6,040 nt of DNA, taken from contig DASWCW010000269.1 of NCBI GenBank assembly GCA_036395835.1, positions 1-6,040 of the forward strand. The letters run 5' to 3'. The notes beneath the pieces were generated by a model, which saw nothing but the letters and a program-made list of their open reading frames with translations, was not told the DNA's origin and ran no database searches. Shown in pieces: positions 1 through 5,836 of this stretch; the first letter of the stretch is position 1, and the number at the start of each line of letters is the position of its first letter. The stretch is from AP-16 sp036395835. Its GTDB lineage: Bacteria > Pseudomonadota > Alphaproteobacteria > Rhizobiales > Xanthobacteraceae. The position numbers and the translations under genes were made by a program.

Positions 1-873
1 CATGGCGGCGAGCCGGTCGTGCGGATCGTAATCGGCGGCGAGCTTGCGCAAGGCGAGCTTGGAGCCGTCGTGCTGCTCCACGATCTCGACCGTGCCGGGC
101 GCGTAATCGACGGTGATCTCCTCGCGAGGCGTCATGAAATCGAGGCGGTTCACGGCCTCATTGTGCTCGCGCACGTAATCGAAGCTCTTGGTCGAGCCCG
201 GATGATTGTTGAAGGCGACGCACGGCGAGATGCAGTCGATGAAGGCCGCGCCGCGATGCTCGATCGCCGCCCTGATCAGCGGCACGAGCTGGGCCTTGTC
301 GCCGGAGAAGCTGCGCGCCACGAAGCTCGCGCCGAGCTGCAGCGCCATCGCCACGAGGTCGATGGAATTGTCGGTGTTGACCACGCCGCGCTTCGACTTC
401 GAGCCGCGGTCGGCCGTCGCCGAGAACTGGCCCTTGGTCAGCCCGTAGACGCCGTTGTTCTCGACGATATAGACCATGTTGACGCCGCGGCGCAGCGCGT
501 GGGCGAACTGGCCGAGTCCGATCGAGGCGGTGTCGCCGTCGCCGGACACGCCGAGATAGATCAGGTCGCAATTGGCGAGATTGGCGCCGGTCAGCACCGA
601 AGGCATGCGGCCGTGCACGGAATTGAAGCCGTGCGAATGGCCGAGGAAATACGTCGGGGTTTTCGACGAGCAGCCGATGCCGGAGAGCTTGGCGATGCGG
701 TGCGGCGGCAGCGCGAGCTCGAAGCAGGCCTGGATGATGGCGCCGCTGATGGAATCGTGCCCGCAGCCCGCGCACAGGGTCGAGACCGAGCCCTCGTAGT
801 CGCGATGGGTATAGCCGAGCGCATTCTTCGGCAGCGACGGGTGGTGGAATTTCGGCTTGACGATGTAGGTCAT
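1..873 (-). CDS. korB: 2-oxoacid:acceptor oxidoreductase beta subunit, probably 2-oxoglutarate type (C-terminus beyond window)
   Basis: This is the catalytic ThDP subunit of a CoA-dependent 2-oxoacid oxidoreductase (2-oxoacid + CoA to acyl-CoA + CO2), a cytoplasmic enzyme. The frame is open from ATG at 873 down to base 1, giving 291 residues with no stop. Visible signatures are CAGCGH (residues 34-39), GIGCSS with Cys68, and SPC with Cys218. Cys34, 37, 68 and 218 match the four [4Fe-4S] ligands of the family. The ThDP/Mg motif runs from GDGD at 111-114 to Asn139-Asn140. The YGLTKGQ stretch (143-149) is typical of 2-oxoglutarate/broad 2-oxoacid KorB proteins, so 2-oxoglutarate is the favoured substrate, though this is inference. 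The start is supported by AAGG seven bases upstream and by its ATGA overlap with the korA stop. Full-length relatives are somewhat longer, so roughly the last 40-60 residues are missing. It is the third gene of a korC-korA-korB operon. Another 2-oxoacid substrate (pyruvate, branched-chain) cannot be excluded. Confidence 0.93.
   Translation of the reverse strand, partial: MTYIVKPKFHHPSLPKNALGYTHRDYEGSVSTLCAGCGHDSISGAIIQACFELALPPHRIAKLSGIGCSSKTPTYFLGHSHGFNSVHGRMPSVLTGANLANCDLIYLGVSGDGDTASIGLGQFAHALRRGVNMVYIVENNGVYGLTKGQFSATADRGSKSKRGVVNTDNSIDLVAMALQLGASFVARSFSGDKAQLVPLIRAAIEHRGAAFIDCISPCVAFNNHPGSTKSFDYVREHNEAVNRLDFMTPREEITVDYAPGTVEIVEQHDGSKLALRKLAADYDPHDRLAAM
870..873 (-). promoter_or_regulatory. 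ATGA start-stop overlap coupling korA to korB
   Basis: The korA stop TGA (872-870) and the korB start ATG (873-871) share the tetranucleotide ATGA. A modest Shine-Dalgarno-like AAGG (884-881) lies inside the korA end. Such overlaps usually mean translational coupling. That would suit two subunits needed in equal amounts. Confidence 0.85.
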
Positions 874-2705
874 GACACAACCTTGCGCAGCGGCGTGAGC
901 TTCAGCGCGTCGAGATGCTCGGCGATGGCCCGCGAGATGAAGCGCGCCGTGATCGGCGTGCCGTCGTAATGCAGCACCGGGACGAGGCGCACCGGATCGA
1001 GCCCGCATTCGTTGGTCATCAGGGTGCGCAGCTGCGCGTCGCGGTTCTGCTCGACCACGAACACGAAATCGTGGTCGGTGACGAAATCGGCGACGTCGTT
1101 GTGGAACGGGAACGCGCGCACGCGCAGCATGTCGAGGTGATGGCCGTCGCCGCCGAGGAGTTCGATCGCCTCGTCCATCGCCGGGCTGGTCGAGCCGTAA
1201 TAGATCACGCCGTAGCGGGTCGGTTGTGCAGCGTCGCGGCGCACCGGCCGCGGCACGATATTCTTCGCCGTCTCGAACTTGCGCAGCAGGCGCTGCATGT
1301 TGTCGACGTAGGGGCCGCCTTCCTCGGTATAGCGGGCGTAGCGGTCGCGGGTCGAGCCGCGGGTGAAGAACGAGCCGCGCGTCGGATGGGTGCCCGGATA
1401 GGTGCGATAGGGAATGCCGTCGCCATCGACGTCGAGATAGCGGCCGAAATCCTTGCCGACCTCGAGGTCCTCCGCGCTCATGATCTTGCCGCGGTCGAAG
1501 CGGCGCGCATCGTCCCAGGCGAGCGGCCGGCACAGGCGATGGTTCATGCCGATGTCGAGATCGAGCATGACGAGGATCGGCGTCTGCAGCCGGTCGGCGA
1601 GATCGAACGCCGCGGCGCCGAACTCGAAGGCTTCGGCGGGATCCTCGGGAAACAGCAGCACGTGCTTGGTGTCGCCGTGCGACGCATAGGCGGCGAGCAG
1701 GATGTCCGATTGTTGGGTGCGGGTCGGCATTCCGGTCGAGGGGCCGCCGCGCTGCACGTCGAAGATGACCGCGGGCACCTCGGCGAAATACGCCAGCCCG
1801 AGAAATTCCTGCATCAGCGAGATGCCGGGACCGGACGTGGCGGTGAACGCTCGCGCGCCGTTCCAGGCGGCACCGACCACGATGCCGAGCGAGGCGAGCT
1901 CGTCCTCGGCCTGCACGACGGCGTAACGGTGCTTCCCGGTCTTAGGATCGACGCGATAGCGCGCGCAATGACGGGTGAAGGCTTCGGCGAGCGAGGAGGA
2001 AGGCGTGATCGGGTACCAGGCGCACACGGTGGCTCCGCCGTAGACCGCCCCGAGCGCGGCGGCGGAATTGCCCTCGATGTAGATGCGGTCGCCCACCGCG
2101 TCGGCGCGCTTAATTCTGAGCCCGATCGGGCAGGCGAGGTGCTCGCGCGCGTAATCGCGCCCGACTTGCAAGGCCTCGAGATTGGGAGCGATGAGCTTGT
2201 CCTTGCCCTTGAACTCCTCGCTGATCAGTTTCTCGGCTGCCTTGACGTCCATGTCGAGCAATGCGGTGAGCGCGCCGACGTACATGATGTTCTTGAAGAG
2301 CTGGCGCTGCCGCGAATCGCTGTAGCGGCGATTGCAGATCTCGGTGAGCGGCATGCCGATGACGCTGATGTCGTCACGGAACCTCGATTTCGGCACCGGG
2401 CGGGTCGAATCGTAGAACAGATAGCCGCCGGGCTCGATCGAGGCGACGTCCTTGTCCCAGGTCTGCGGGTTCATCGCCACCATCAGGTCGACGCCGCCGC
2501 GCGCGCCGAGGTGGCCGGCCGCCGAGACGCGAACCTCGTACCAGGTCGGCAGGCCCTGAATGTTGGAGGGAAAGATGTTGCGCGGCGCGACCGGCACGCC
2601 CATGCGCAGGATCGCATGGGCGAACAGCTGGTTGGCGCTCGCGGACCCCGATCCGTTGACGTTCGCGAAGCGAATGACGAAATCGTTCACGCTCTCGAGC
2701 GGCAT
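870..2705 (-). CDS. korA: 2-oxoacid:acceptor oxidoreductase, fused gamma+alpha subunit, probably 2-oxoglutarate type
   Basis: This 611-residue protein is the non-ThDP half of the KorAB enzyme. Residues about 8-190 form the gamma domain, with the family-like segments IRFANVNGSG (11-20) and SAAGHLGARGGVD (61-73). Residues about 210-480 form the pyrimidine-binding alpha domain, with the hallmark YPITPSS (231-237), AEDE (266-269), TSGPG (290-294) and QRGGPSTG (318-325). Residues about 495-611 are the C-terminal CoA/domain-II-like part, including VEQN (551-554). A gamma-alpha fusion of about 600 residues is normal for the KorA/OFOR type with two kinds of subunit. The ATG at 2705 is chosen because it has an AGGTGA site just upstream and places the gamma domain at the expected distance from the N-terminus. 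The gene overlaps the upstream oxidoreductase gene by 19 bp and korB by 4 bp. No cysteine-cluster domain is present, so electrons must leave through KorB. Indolepyruvate or pyruvate specificity is less likely. Confidence 0.93.
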   Translation of the reverse strand: MPLESVNDFVIRFANVNGSGSASANQLFAHAILRMGVPVAPRNIFPSNIQGLPTWYEVRVSAAGHLGARGGVDLMVAMNPQTWDKDVASIEPGGYLFYDSTRPVPKSRFRDDISVIGMPLTEICNRRYSDSRQRQLFKNIMYVGALTALLDMDVKAAEKLISEEFKGKDKLIAPNLEALQVGRDYAREHLACPIGLRIKRADAVGDRIYIEGNSAAALGAVYGGATVCAWYPITPSSSLAEAFTRHCARYRVDPKTGKHRYAVVQAEDELASLGIVVGAAWNGARAFTATSGPGISLMQEFLGLAYFAEVPAVIFDVQRGGPSTGMPTRTQQSDILLAAYASHGDTKHVLLFPEDPAEAFEFGAAAFDLADRLQTPILVMLDLDIGMNHRLCRPLAWDDARRFDRGKIMSAEDLEVGKDFGRYLDVDGDGIPYRTYPGTHPTRGSFFTRGSTRDRYARYTEEGGPYVDNMQRLLRKFETAKNIVPRPVRRDAAQPTRYGVIYYGSTSPAMDEAIELLGGDGHHLDMLRVRAFPFHNDVADFVTDHDFVFVVEQNRDAQLRTLMTNECGLDPVRLVPVLHYDGTPITARFISRAIAEHLDALKLTPLRKVVS

Positions 2706-4477
2706 GGCTCACCTGCAAGCGTCATATCCAGCAAGAATTTCTGCATGTCCCAGGCGCCGGTCGGGCAGCGCTCGGCGCACAGTCCGCAGTGCAGGCACAC
2801 GTCCTCGTCCTTCACCATCACGCGTCCGGTCTTGAGATCGTTGGCCACGTAGAGGCTCTGCGCGAGGTTGCCGGCGGGCGCGTTCAGGCGCGCGCGCAGA
2901 TCGCTCTCCTCGCCGTTCGGGGTGAACGTGATGCAATCCATCGGGCAGATGTCGACGCAGGCGTCGCATTCGATGCACAGCGACCCGGTGAACACCGTCT
3001 GGACGTCGCAGTTGAGGCAGCGCTCGGCTTCGGCGAGCGCCAGCTGCCGGTCGAAGCCGAGCTCGACTTCGGCGCGGATGTCGCGCAACGCTACGACCTT
3101 GTCGCGCAGCGGCACCCGGTAGCGCTGGTCGAGCGAGATGTCGTTGTCGTAGCTCCACTCGTGGATGCCCATCTTCTGGCTGGTCAGGTTGACCATGGGC
3201 GGCGGCCGGTCCGCGATGTCCTCGCCGCTGCACAGCTTGTGGATCGAGATCGCCGCGTCGTGCCCGTGCGCGACCGCCCAGATGATGTTCTTCGGTCCGA
3301 ACGCGGCATCGCCGCCGAAGAACACGCCGGCGCGCGTCGATTGCATCGTCCTGGGATCGACCTTCGGCATGCCCCGGCGATCGAACTCGATGCCGATGTC
3401 GCGCTCGACCCACGGAAAGGCGTTCTCCTGGCCGACCGCGACCAGCACGTCGTCGCAGGCAAAATGCTCGTCCGGCTCTCCGGTCGGCACCAGATTGCGC
3501 CGGCCCTCCGCGTCGCGCTCGGCCCTGACTTTCTCGAACAAAACACCGGTGAGGCGGCCGTTCTCATGCGTGAACGCCTTGGGCACCATGTAATTGAAGA
3601 TCGGGATGCCCTCGTGCATCGCGTCTTCCTTTTCCCAGGGGGACGCCTTCATCTCCTCGAAGCCGGAACGAACCACCACCCTCACGTCTTCGCCGCCGAG
3701 CCGCCGGGATGACCGGCAGCAGTCCATGGCGGTGTTGCCGCCGCCGAGCACGATCACCCGCTGGCCGATCTCGTGGATGTGACCGAACGAGACGCTGGAG
3801 AGCCAGTCGATGCCGATGTGGATGTTTTTCGCCGCTTCCTTGCGGCCGGGAATGTCGAGGTCGCGGCCGCGCGGCGCGCCCGAGCCGACGAAGACCGCGT
3901 CGAAGGCCTCGGCAAGCAGCGCCTCGAGGCTCTCGATGCGGCGGCCGCCGCGGAACTCCATGCCGAGATCAAGGATGTAGCCGACCTCTTCGTCGATCAC
4001 GGAATCCGGCAGGCGGAATTTCGGAATTTGCGTGCGCATCATGCCGCCGGCCTGCGGGTCCTGGTCGAACAGGATGAGCTCGTAGCCGATCGGGGCGAGG
4101 TCGCGCGCGACCGTGAGCGAGGCCGGCCCGGCGCCGATCAGCGCGATACGCTTGCCATTCTTCTGCGCCGCGGGTCTCGGCAGCCGCTCGCGGATGTCGT
4201 CCTTGTAATCGGCGGCGACGCGCTTGAGGCGGCAGATCGCGACCGGCTCGTTCTCCACTCGCACCCGCCGGCACGCCGGCTCGCACGGCCGGTCGCACGT
4301 GCGCCCGAGGATCCCCGGGAACACGTTCGAATGCCAATTGACCATGTAGGCATCGCTATAGCGGCCCGCGGCGATCAACCGGATGTATTCGGGGACGGGC
4401 GTGTGCGCCGGACAGGCCCATTGGCAGTCGACCACCTTGTGGAAATAGTCCGGCGCCGAAATGTCGGTCGGTTTCAT
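2687..4477 (-). CDS. korC: GltD-like FAD/NAD(P) oxidoreductase with C-terminal two-cluster [4Fe-4S] ferredoxin domain (KorC-like)
   Basis: This 596-residue protein probably moves electrons from KorAB to NADP+. The N-terminal part (1-105) is the GltD-type iron-sulfur region: Cys18, Cys22, CDRPCEPAC (61-69) and Cys82. A two-dinucleotide-binding flavoprotein fold follows. It has the FAD motif GAGPAS (115-120, Ser where many relatives have Gly), the NAD(P) motif GGGNTAMD (245-252) and the C-terminal FAD motif GGDAAFG (388-394). Residues about 485-580 add a ferredoxin domain with CIECDACVDICP (Cys501, 504, 507, 511) and CLHCGLCAERCP (Cys561, 564, 567, 571). They also hold Cys487-x2-Cys490. The ATG at 4477 has AGGAGG beside it, and the N-terminus fits relatives. 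It is first in the operon and overlaps korA by 19 bp. The arrangement matches the KorC component of 2-oxoglutarate:NADP+ oxidoreductase as I recall it from Azoarcus evansii. Without that context it would be called a glutamate-synthase beta-like oxidoreductase; no glutamate synthase large subunit is in the window. Confidence 0.88.
   Translation of the reverse strand: MKPTDISAPDYFHKVVDCQWACPAHTPVPEYIRLIAAGRYSDAYMVNWHSNVFPGILGRTCDRPCEPACRRVRVENEPVAICRLKRVAADYKDDIRERLPRPAAQKNGKRIALIGAGPASLTVARDLAPIGYELILFDQDPQAGGMMRTQIPKFRLPDSVIDEEVGYILDLGMEFRGGRRIESLEALLAEAFDAVFVGSGAPRGRDLDIPGRKEAAKNIHIGIDWLSSVSFGHIHEIGQRVIVLGGGNTAMDCCRSSRRLGGEDVRVVVRSGFEEMKASPWEKEDAMHEGIPIFNYMVPKAFTHENGRLTGVLFEKVRAERDAEGRRNLVPTGEPDEHFACDDVLVAVGQENAFPWVERDIGIEFDRRGMPKVDPRTMQSTRAGVFFGGDAAFGPKNIIWAVAHGHDAAISIHKLCSGEDIADRPPPMVNLTSQKMGIHEWSYDNDISLDQRYRVPLRDKVVALRDIRAEVELGFDRQLALAEAERCLNCDVQTVFTGSLCIECDACVDICPMDCITFTPNGEESDLRARLNAPAGNLAQSLYVANDLKTGRVMVKDEDVCLHCGLCAERCPTGAWDMQKFLLDMTLAGEPCRSRA
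2706..2714 (-). promoter_or_regulatory. korA ribosome binding site inside the korC-like gene
   Basis: On the minus strand AGGTGA (2714-2709) precedes the korA ATG by three bases. It lies just upstream of the 19-bp overlap, within the last codons of the preceding gene. It supports the start at 2705 and re-initiation by ribosomes finishing the upstream gene. Confidence 0.65.
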
Positions 4478-4486
4478 TTCCTCCTC
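4478..4486 (-). promoter_or_regulatory. Strong Shine-Dalgarno site for the korC-like gene
   Basis: The minus strand reads GAGGAGGAA directly before the ATG at 4477, with AGGAGG at 4485-4480. It is the best ribosome binding site in the window, as expected for the first gene of an operon. The spacing is short, two bases after AGGAGG. Confidence 0.75.
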
Positions 4487-4605
4487 GATCGCGCATCCCC
4501 GCCCTCGCTTCGGGGAGGTCGCGCGACGGTTTCCTTGGTTCTTGCCCCCGGCTCCGGCTTCTTCTGGGTGCCGAATCCCGGGCGGAATTTAATGGACCGG
4601 AGCGG

Positions 4606-4634
4606 TGAATGCCACCTTTATGAGCATCGGTCAA
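4606..4634 (-). promoter_or_regulatory. Weak promoter candidate for the kor operon
   Basis: On the minus strand TTGACC (4634-4629) is a good -35-like hexamer. Seventeen bases later CATTCA (4611-4606) is a poor -10 match. A CATAAA (4621-4616) also lies nearby but at the wrong distance from TTGACC. The location, about 130 bases before the korC start, is reasonable. The assignment rests mainly on the -35 match and on local AT content. Confidence 0.2.
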
Positions 4635-4636
4635 AA

Positions 4637-4649
4637 GCCTTTGAAAGGC
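4637..4649. repeat. Perfect short palindrome GCCTTT-G-AAAGGC, possible operator
   Basis: Six-base arms surround one central base at 4643. It sits in the AT-richer part of the divergent region, three bases upstream of the TTGACC hexamer on the minus strand, so a regulator bound here could affect kor transcription. No known operator consensus is recognised, and chance is possible at this size. Confidence 0.35.
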
Positions 4650-4685
4650 CTTGCGTTTTATCAACAACGCGGGGGCGAGGCGCTT

Positions 4686-4702
4686 GTGCCCCCGGGGGGC
4701 AC
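4686..4702. repeat. Perfect 17-base palindrome GTGCCCCC-G-GGGGGCAC
   Basis: Eight-base arms flank a single central G at 4694. It cannot form a normal RNA hairpin without opening central pairs to make a loop, so it may matter as a DNA site or as part of a dispersed repeat with the flanking GC-rich sequence. Function unknown. Confidence 0.45.
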
Positions 4703-4740
4703 GCCGGCAGCCGATTTTGGCGATGATTGCGCGGCGCCAT

Positions 4741-4785
4741 TCTCCCGCTTTCCCGCTTGCGGGGGAGGGGTGGAGAGGGGGCGTC
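4741..4785. repeat. Probable degenerate dispersed GC-rich palindromic repeat
   Basis: The stretch reads as alternating CTCCC and GAGGGG blocks around CCCGCTTGCGGG. A nine-pair stem (4748-4756 with 4759-4767, two of the pairs G-T) can be drawn. It resembles the widely scattered CTCCCGCTTGCGGGAG-type intergenic repeats that I recall from many proteobacterial genomes. Only one copy is in the window, so repetition is not shown here. Confidence 0.4.
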
Positions 4786-4866
4786 GCCGCGCGATGCCGA
4801 CCCCGCACACGCAATCGCGGGCGAGGGACGCTCGCGCGCCGCCCCGGCAGGGGCTACATCCGGGAG

Positions 4867-5697
4867 ATGCGCGACCTGTTCGACGATCTCTTCCGCCCCG
4901 AGCCGATCGACCCGGTCGAAGCCGCGCGCCGGGCGTCGCGCCCGCAACTGCCGCGGCGGTTCTATCGGGCGGCCGGGGTCGGGGAGGCCGAGGGCGAGTT
5001 CCGGCTCTTGCTCGACGGCCGGCCAGCAAGAACGCCGGCCCGGCATGTCCTCGCGGTCCCGACCCGGGCGCTGGCGCAGGCGATCGCGCAGGAATGGGAG
5101 GCGCAGCGCGAGCGCATCGATCCCGCGCGCATGCCGCTCACCCGTCTCGTGAACTCGATCCTCGACGGCGTGCGGACGGCGGCGGCGCCGGTTGCCGCCG
5201 AGATCGCCAAATATCTTGCCTCCGACCTGCTGTTCTACCGGGCGGATGTGCCCGGGCTGACCGCGCGACAGGCCGCGCTATGGGACCCGATCCTCGACTG
5301 GGCGCGCGAGGAGTTCGGCGCGAATTTCGTGCTCTCGCAGGGCGTGGTGTTCGTCGAGCAGCCGCCGGCTGCGCTCGCCGCCGCGCGGCGCGCCATCCCC
5401 GACGACCCGTGGCGGCTCGGGGCATTGCACGCGATGACGACGCTGACCGGGTCGGCGCTGCTGGCATTCGCGGTGCTGCGCGGCCGGCTCGGGGTCGAAG
5501 ACGCATGGCACGCGGCCCATGTCGACGAGGACTGGAATTTCGAGCAATGGGGCCGCGACGCGCTGGCGCTCGAGCGCCGCGCCTTCCGCTTCGCCGAGAT
5601 GCAGGCGGCGGCCGGGCTGCTGGCCGCCATGGAGGACAAACGTAGCCCGGATGGAGCGTCGCGCCGAAACCCGGATGTTTCCGGGTTCGGCCATTGA
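4867..5697 (+). CDS. ATP12 family F1-ATPase assembly chaperone
   Basis: This 276-residue protein belongs to the ATP12 family. In mitochondria ATP12 binds the free F1 alpha subunit and helps assemble the ATP synthase catalytic head; bacterial members are found mainly in Alphaproteobacteria. The family features seen are the N-terminal block LFDDLFRPEPIDPVEAARR (4-22), RRFY (30-33), LLLDGRPARTPARHVL (47-62), IDPARMPLTRLVNS (84-97), SDLLFYR (119-125) and the conserved C-terminal HVDEDWNFEQWGRDA (218-232). It has no signal peptide and should be cytoplasmic. The ATG at 4867 is preferred over one at 4651 because homology begins exactly there. The extra 72 residues would be low-complexity arginine-rich translation of intergenic DNA. 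The ribosome site is poor (GGGAG touching the ATG, AGGGG 13 bases upstream). The last 18 residues (259-276) are encoded inside a palindromic repeat and look unlike the family's usual end. Confidence 0.9.
   Translation: MRDLFDDLFRPEPIDPVEAARRASRPQLPRRFYRAAGVGEAEGEFRLLLDGRPARTPARHVLAVPTRALAQAIAQEWEAQRERIDPARMPLTRLVNSILDGVRTAAAPVAAEIAKYLASDLLFYRADVPGLTARQAALWDPILDWAREEFGANFVLSQGVVFVEQPPAALAAARRAIPDDPWRLGALHAMTTLTGSALLAFAVLRGRLGVEDAWHAAHVDEDWNFEQWGRDALALERRAFRFAEMQAAAGLLAAMEDKRSPDGASRRNPDVSGFGH
5663..5691 (+). repeat. First internal hairpin of the repeat, within the ATP12 3' end
   Basis: GCCGAA and CCCGG (5663-5668, 5670-5674) pair with CCGGGTTCGGC (5681-5691). This makes 11 base pairs with one bulged A at 5669 and a six-base loop. 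It ends four bases before the ATP12 stop codon (5695-5697). Confidence 0.7.
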
Positions 5698-5704
5698 ATG
5701 ATTG

Positions 5705-5728
5705 GCAAGTCGGAAACGTCCGACTTGC
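5705..5728 (+). terminator. Strong hairpin after the ATP12 gene, possible transcript end or stabiliser
   Basis: GCAAGTCGGA (5705-5714) pairs perfectly with TCCGACTTGC (5719-5728) around the loop AACG. It starts eight bases after the ATP12 stop. No T-run follows, so it is not a standard intrinsic terminator. It may instead protect the mRNA 3' end or simply be part of the repeat. Confidence 0.4.
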
Positions 5729-5779
5729 GCTGCGGGGCGTAATCCATCCGGGCTACAAGGGCGACTCGCGCTAGCTAGA

Positions 5780-5808
5780 TTGGAGCGCTTCGGCGCGTCT
5801 GCTATGCA
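5780..5808 (+). promoter_or_regulatory. Weak promoter candidate for pccB
   Basis: TTGGAG (5780-5785) and TATGCA (5803-5808) are separated by 17 bases and lie 28 bases before the pccB start. Each hexamer matches the housekeeping consensus at only its first three positions. The spacing and placement, after the repeat, are the main arguments. Confidence 0.25.
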
Positions 5809-5825
5809 CGGACGAGGCCGGCCAC

Positions 5826-5832
5826 AGGGGGG
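5826..5832 (+). promoter_or_regulatory. pccB ribosome binding site
   Basis: AGGGGGG ends four bases before the ATG at 5837. It supports this start, which also matches the N-terminus of the family. Confidence 0.6.
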
Positions 5833-5836
5833 CCCG

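Larger units (their letters stand above)
4478..4866. other. Divergent intergenic region between the kor operon and the ATP12 gene
   Basis: These 389 bases separate divergently transcribed genes. I see no convincing gene. The reading frames that cross it have arginine- and proline-rich translations without family features. It holds the korC leader with a six-base-pair hairpin candidate (4496-4501 with 4511-4516), a relatively AT-rich patch near 4585-4665 that is the likeliest promoter zone, two perfect short palindromes (4637-4649 and 4686-4702) and a degenerate GC-rich repeat (about 4741-4785). The 80 bases before the ATP12 gene are very GC-rich and show no clear promoter for it. Confidence 0.7.
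5642..5756. repeat. 115-bp palindromic repeat element with 14-bp terminal inverted repeats
   Basis: The ends are exact inverted repeats: GTAGCCCGGATGGA at 5642-5655 and its reverse complement at 5743-5756. Between them lie two separate hairpins, so one strand can fold into a closed three-way-like structure. The terminal motif resembles abundant intergenic palindromic repeats I recall from Bradyrhizobium-like and other proteobacterial genomes. No transposase is encoded. The left third overlaps the 3' end of the ATP12 gene. I cannot show other genomic copies from this window. Confidence 0.75.

Noticed and set aside
158..880. Minus-strand 240-residue frame overlapping korB out of frame
   Set aside because: The product is an arginine-rich shadow. 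The adjacent frame gives a fully recognisable KorB over 291 codons.
915..2852. Very long plus-strand open frame (645 residues) antisense to korA
   Set aside because: Its translation has no family motifs and is rich in Arg, Glu, Val and Ala, as expected opposite a GC-rich gene. The minus-strand frame has clear KorA signatures throughout.
2687..4477. Glutamate synthase small subunit (gltD)
   Set aside because: The two-cluster C-terminal ferredoxin domain, the overlap with korA and the lack of a large subunit nearby argue for a Kor-associated oxidoreductase.
4606..4611. Confident promoter call for the kor operon
   Set aside because: Only the -35-like hexamer is good. The -10 at the right distance matches poorly, so it is kept only as a low-confidence feature.
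2789..4726. Long plus-strand open frames antisense to the korC-like gene (2789-3712 and 3773-4726)
   Set aside because: They mirror the third-position GC bias of the real gene. They contain none of the cysteine or nucleotide-binding motifs and lack a conserved start context.
4718..4730. Sigma-54-like TGGC...TTGC upstream of ATP12
   Set aside because: The GG and GC elements are eight bases apart instead of the required ten, and the rest of the consensus is absent.
4651..4866. N-terminal extension of the ATP12 protein starting at 4651 (348 residues)
   Set aside because: The added 72 residues are low-complexity translation of intergenic palindromes and repeats. Family similarity begins precisely at the ATG at 4867.
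4605..5645. 346-residue plus-strand frame across the intergenic region and ATP12
   Set aside because: It is out of frame with ATP12. Its product is Arg/Pro/Gly-rich, of the kind produced by dispersed GC-rich repeats, with no recognisable domain.
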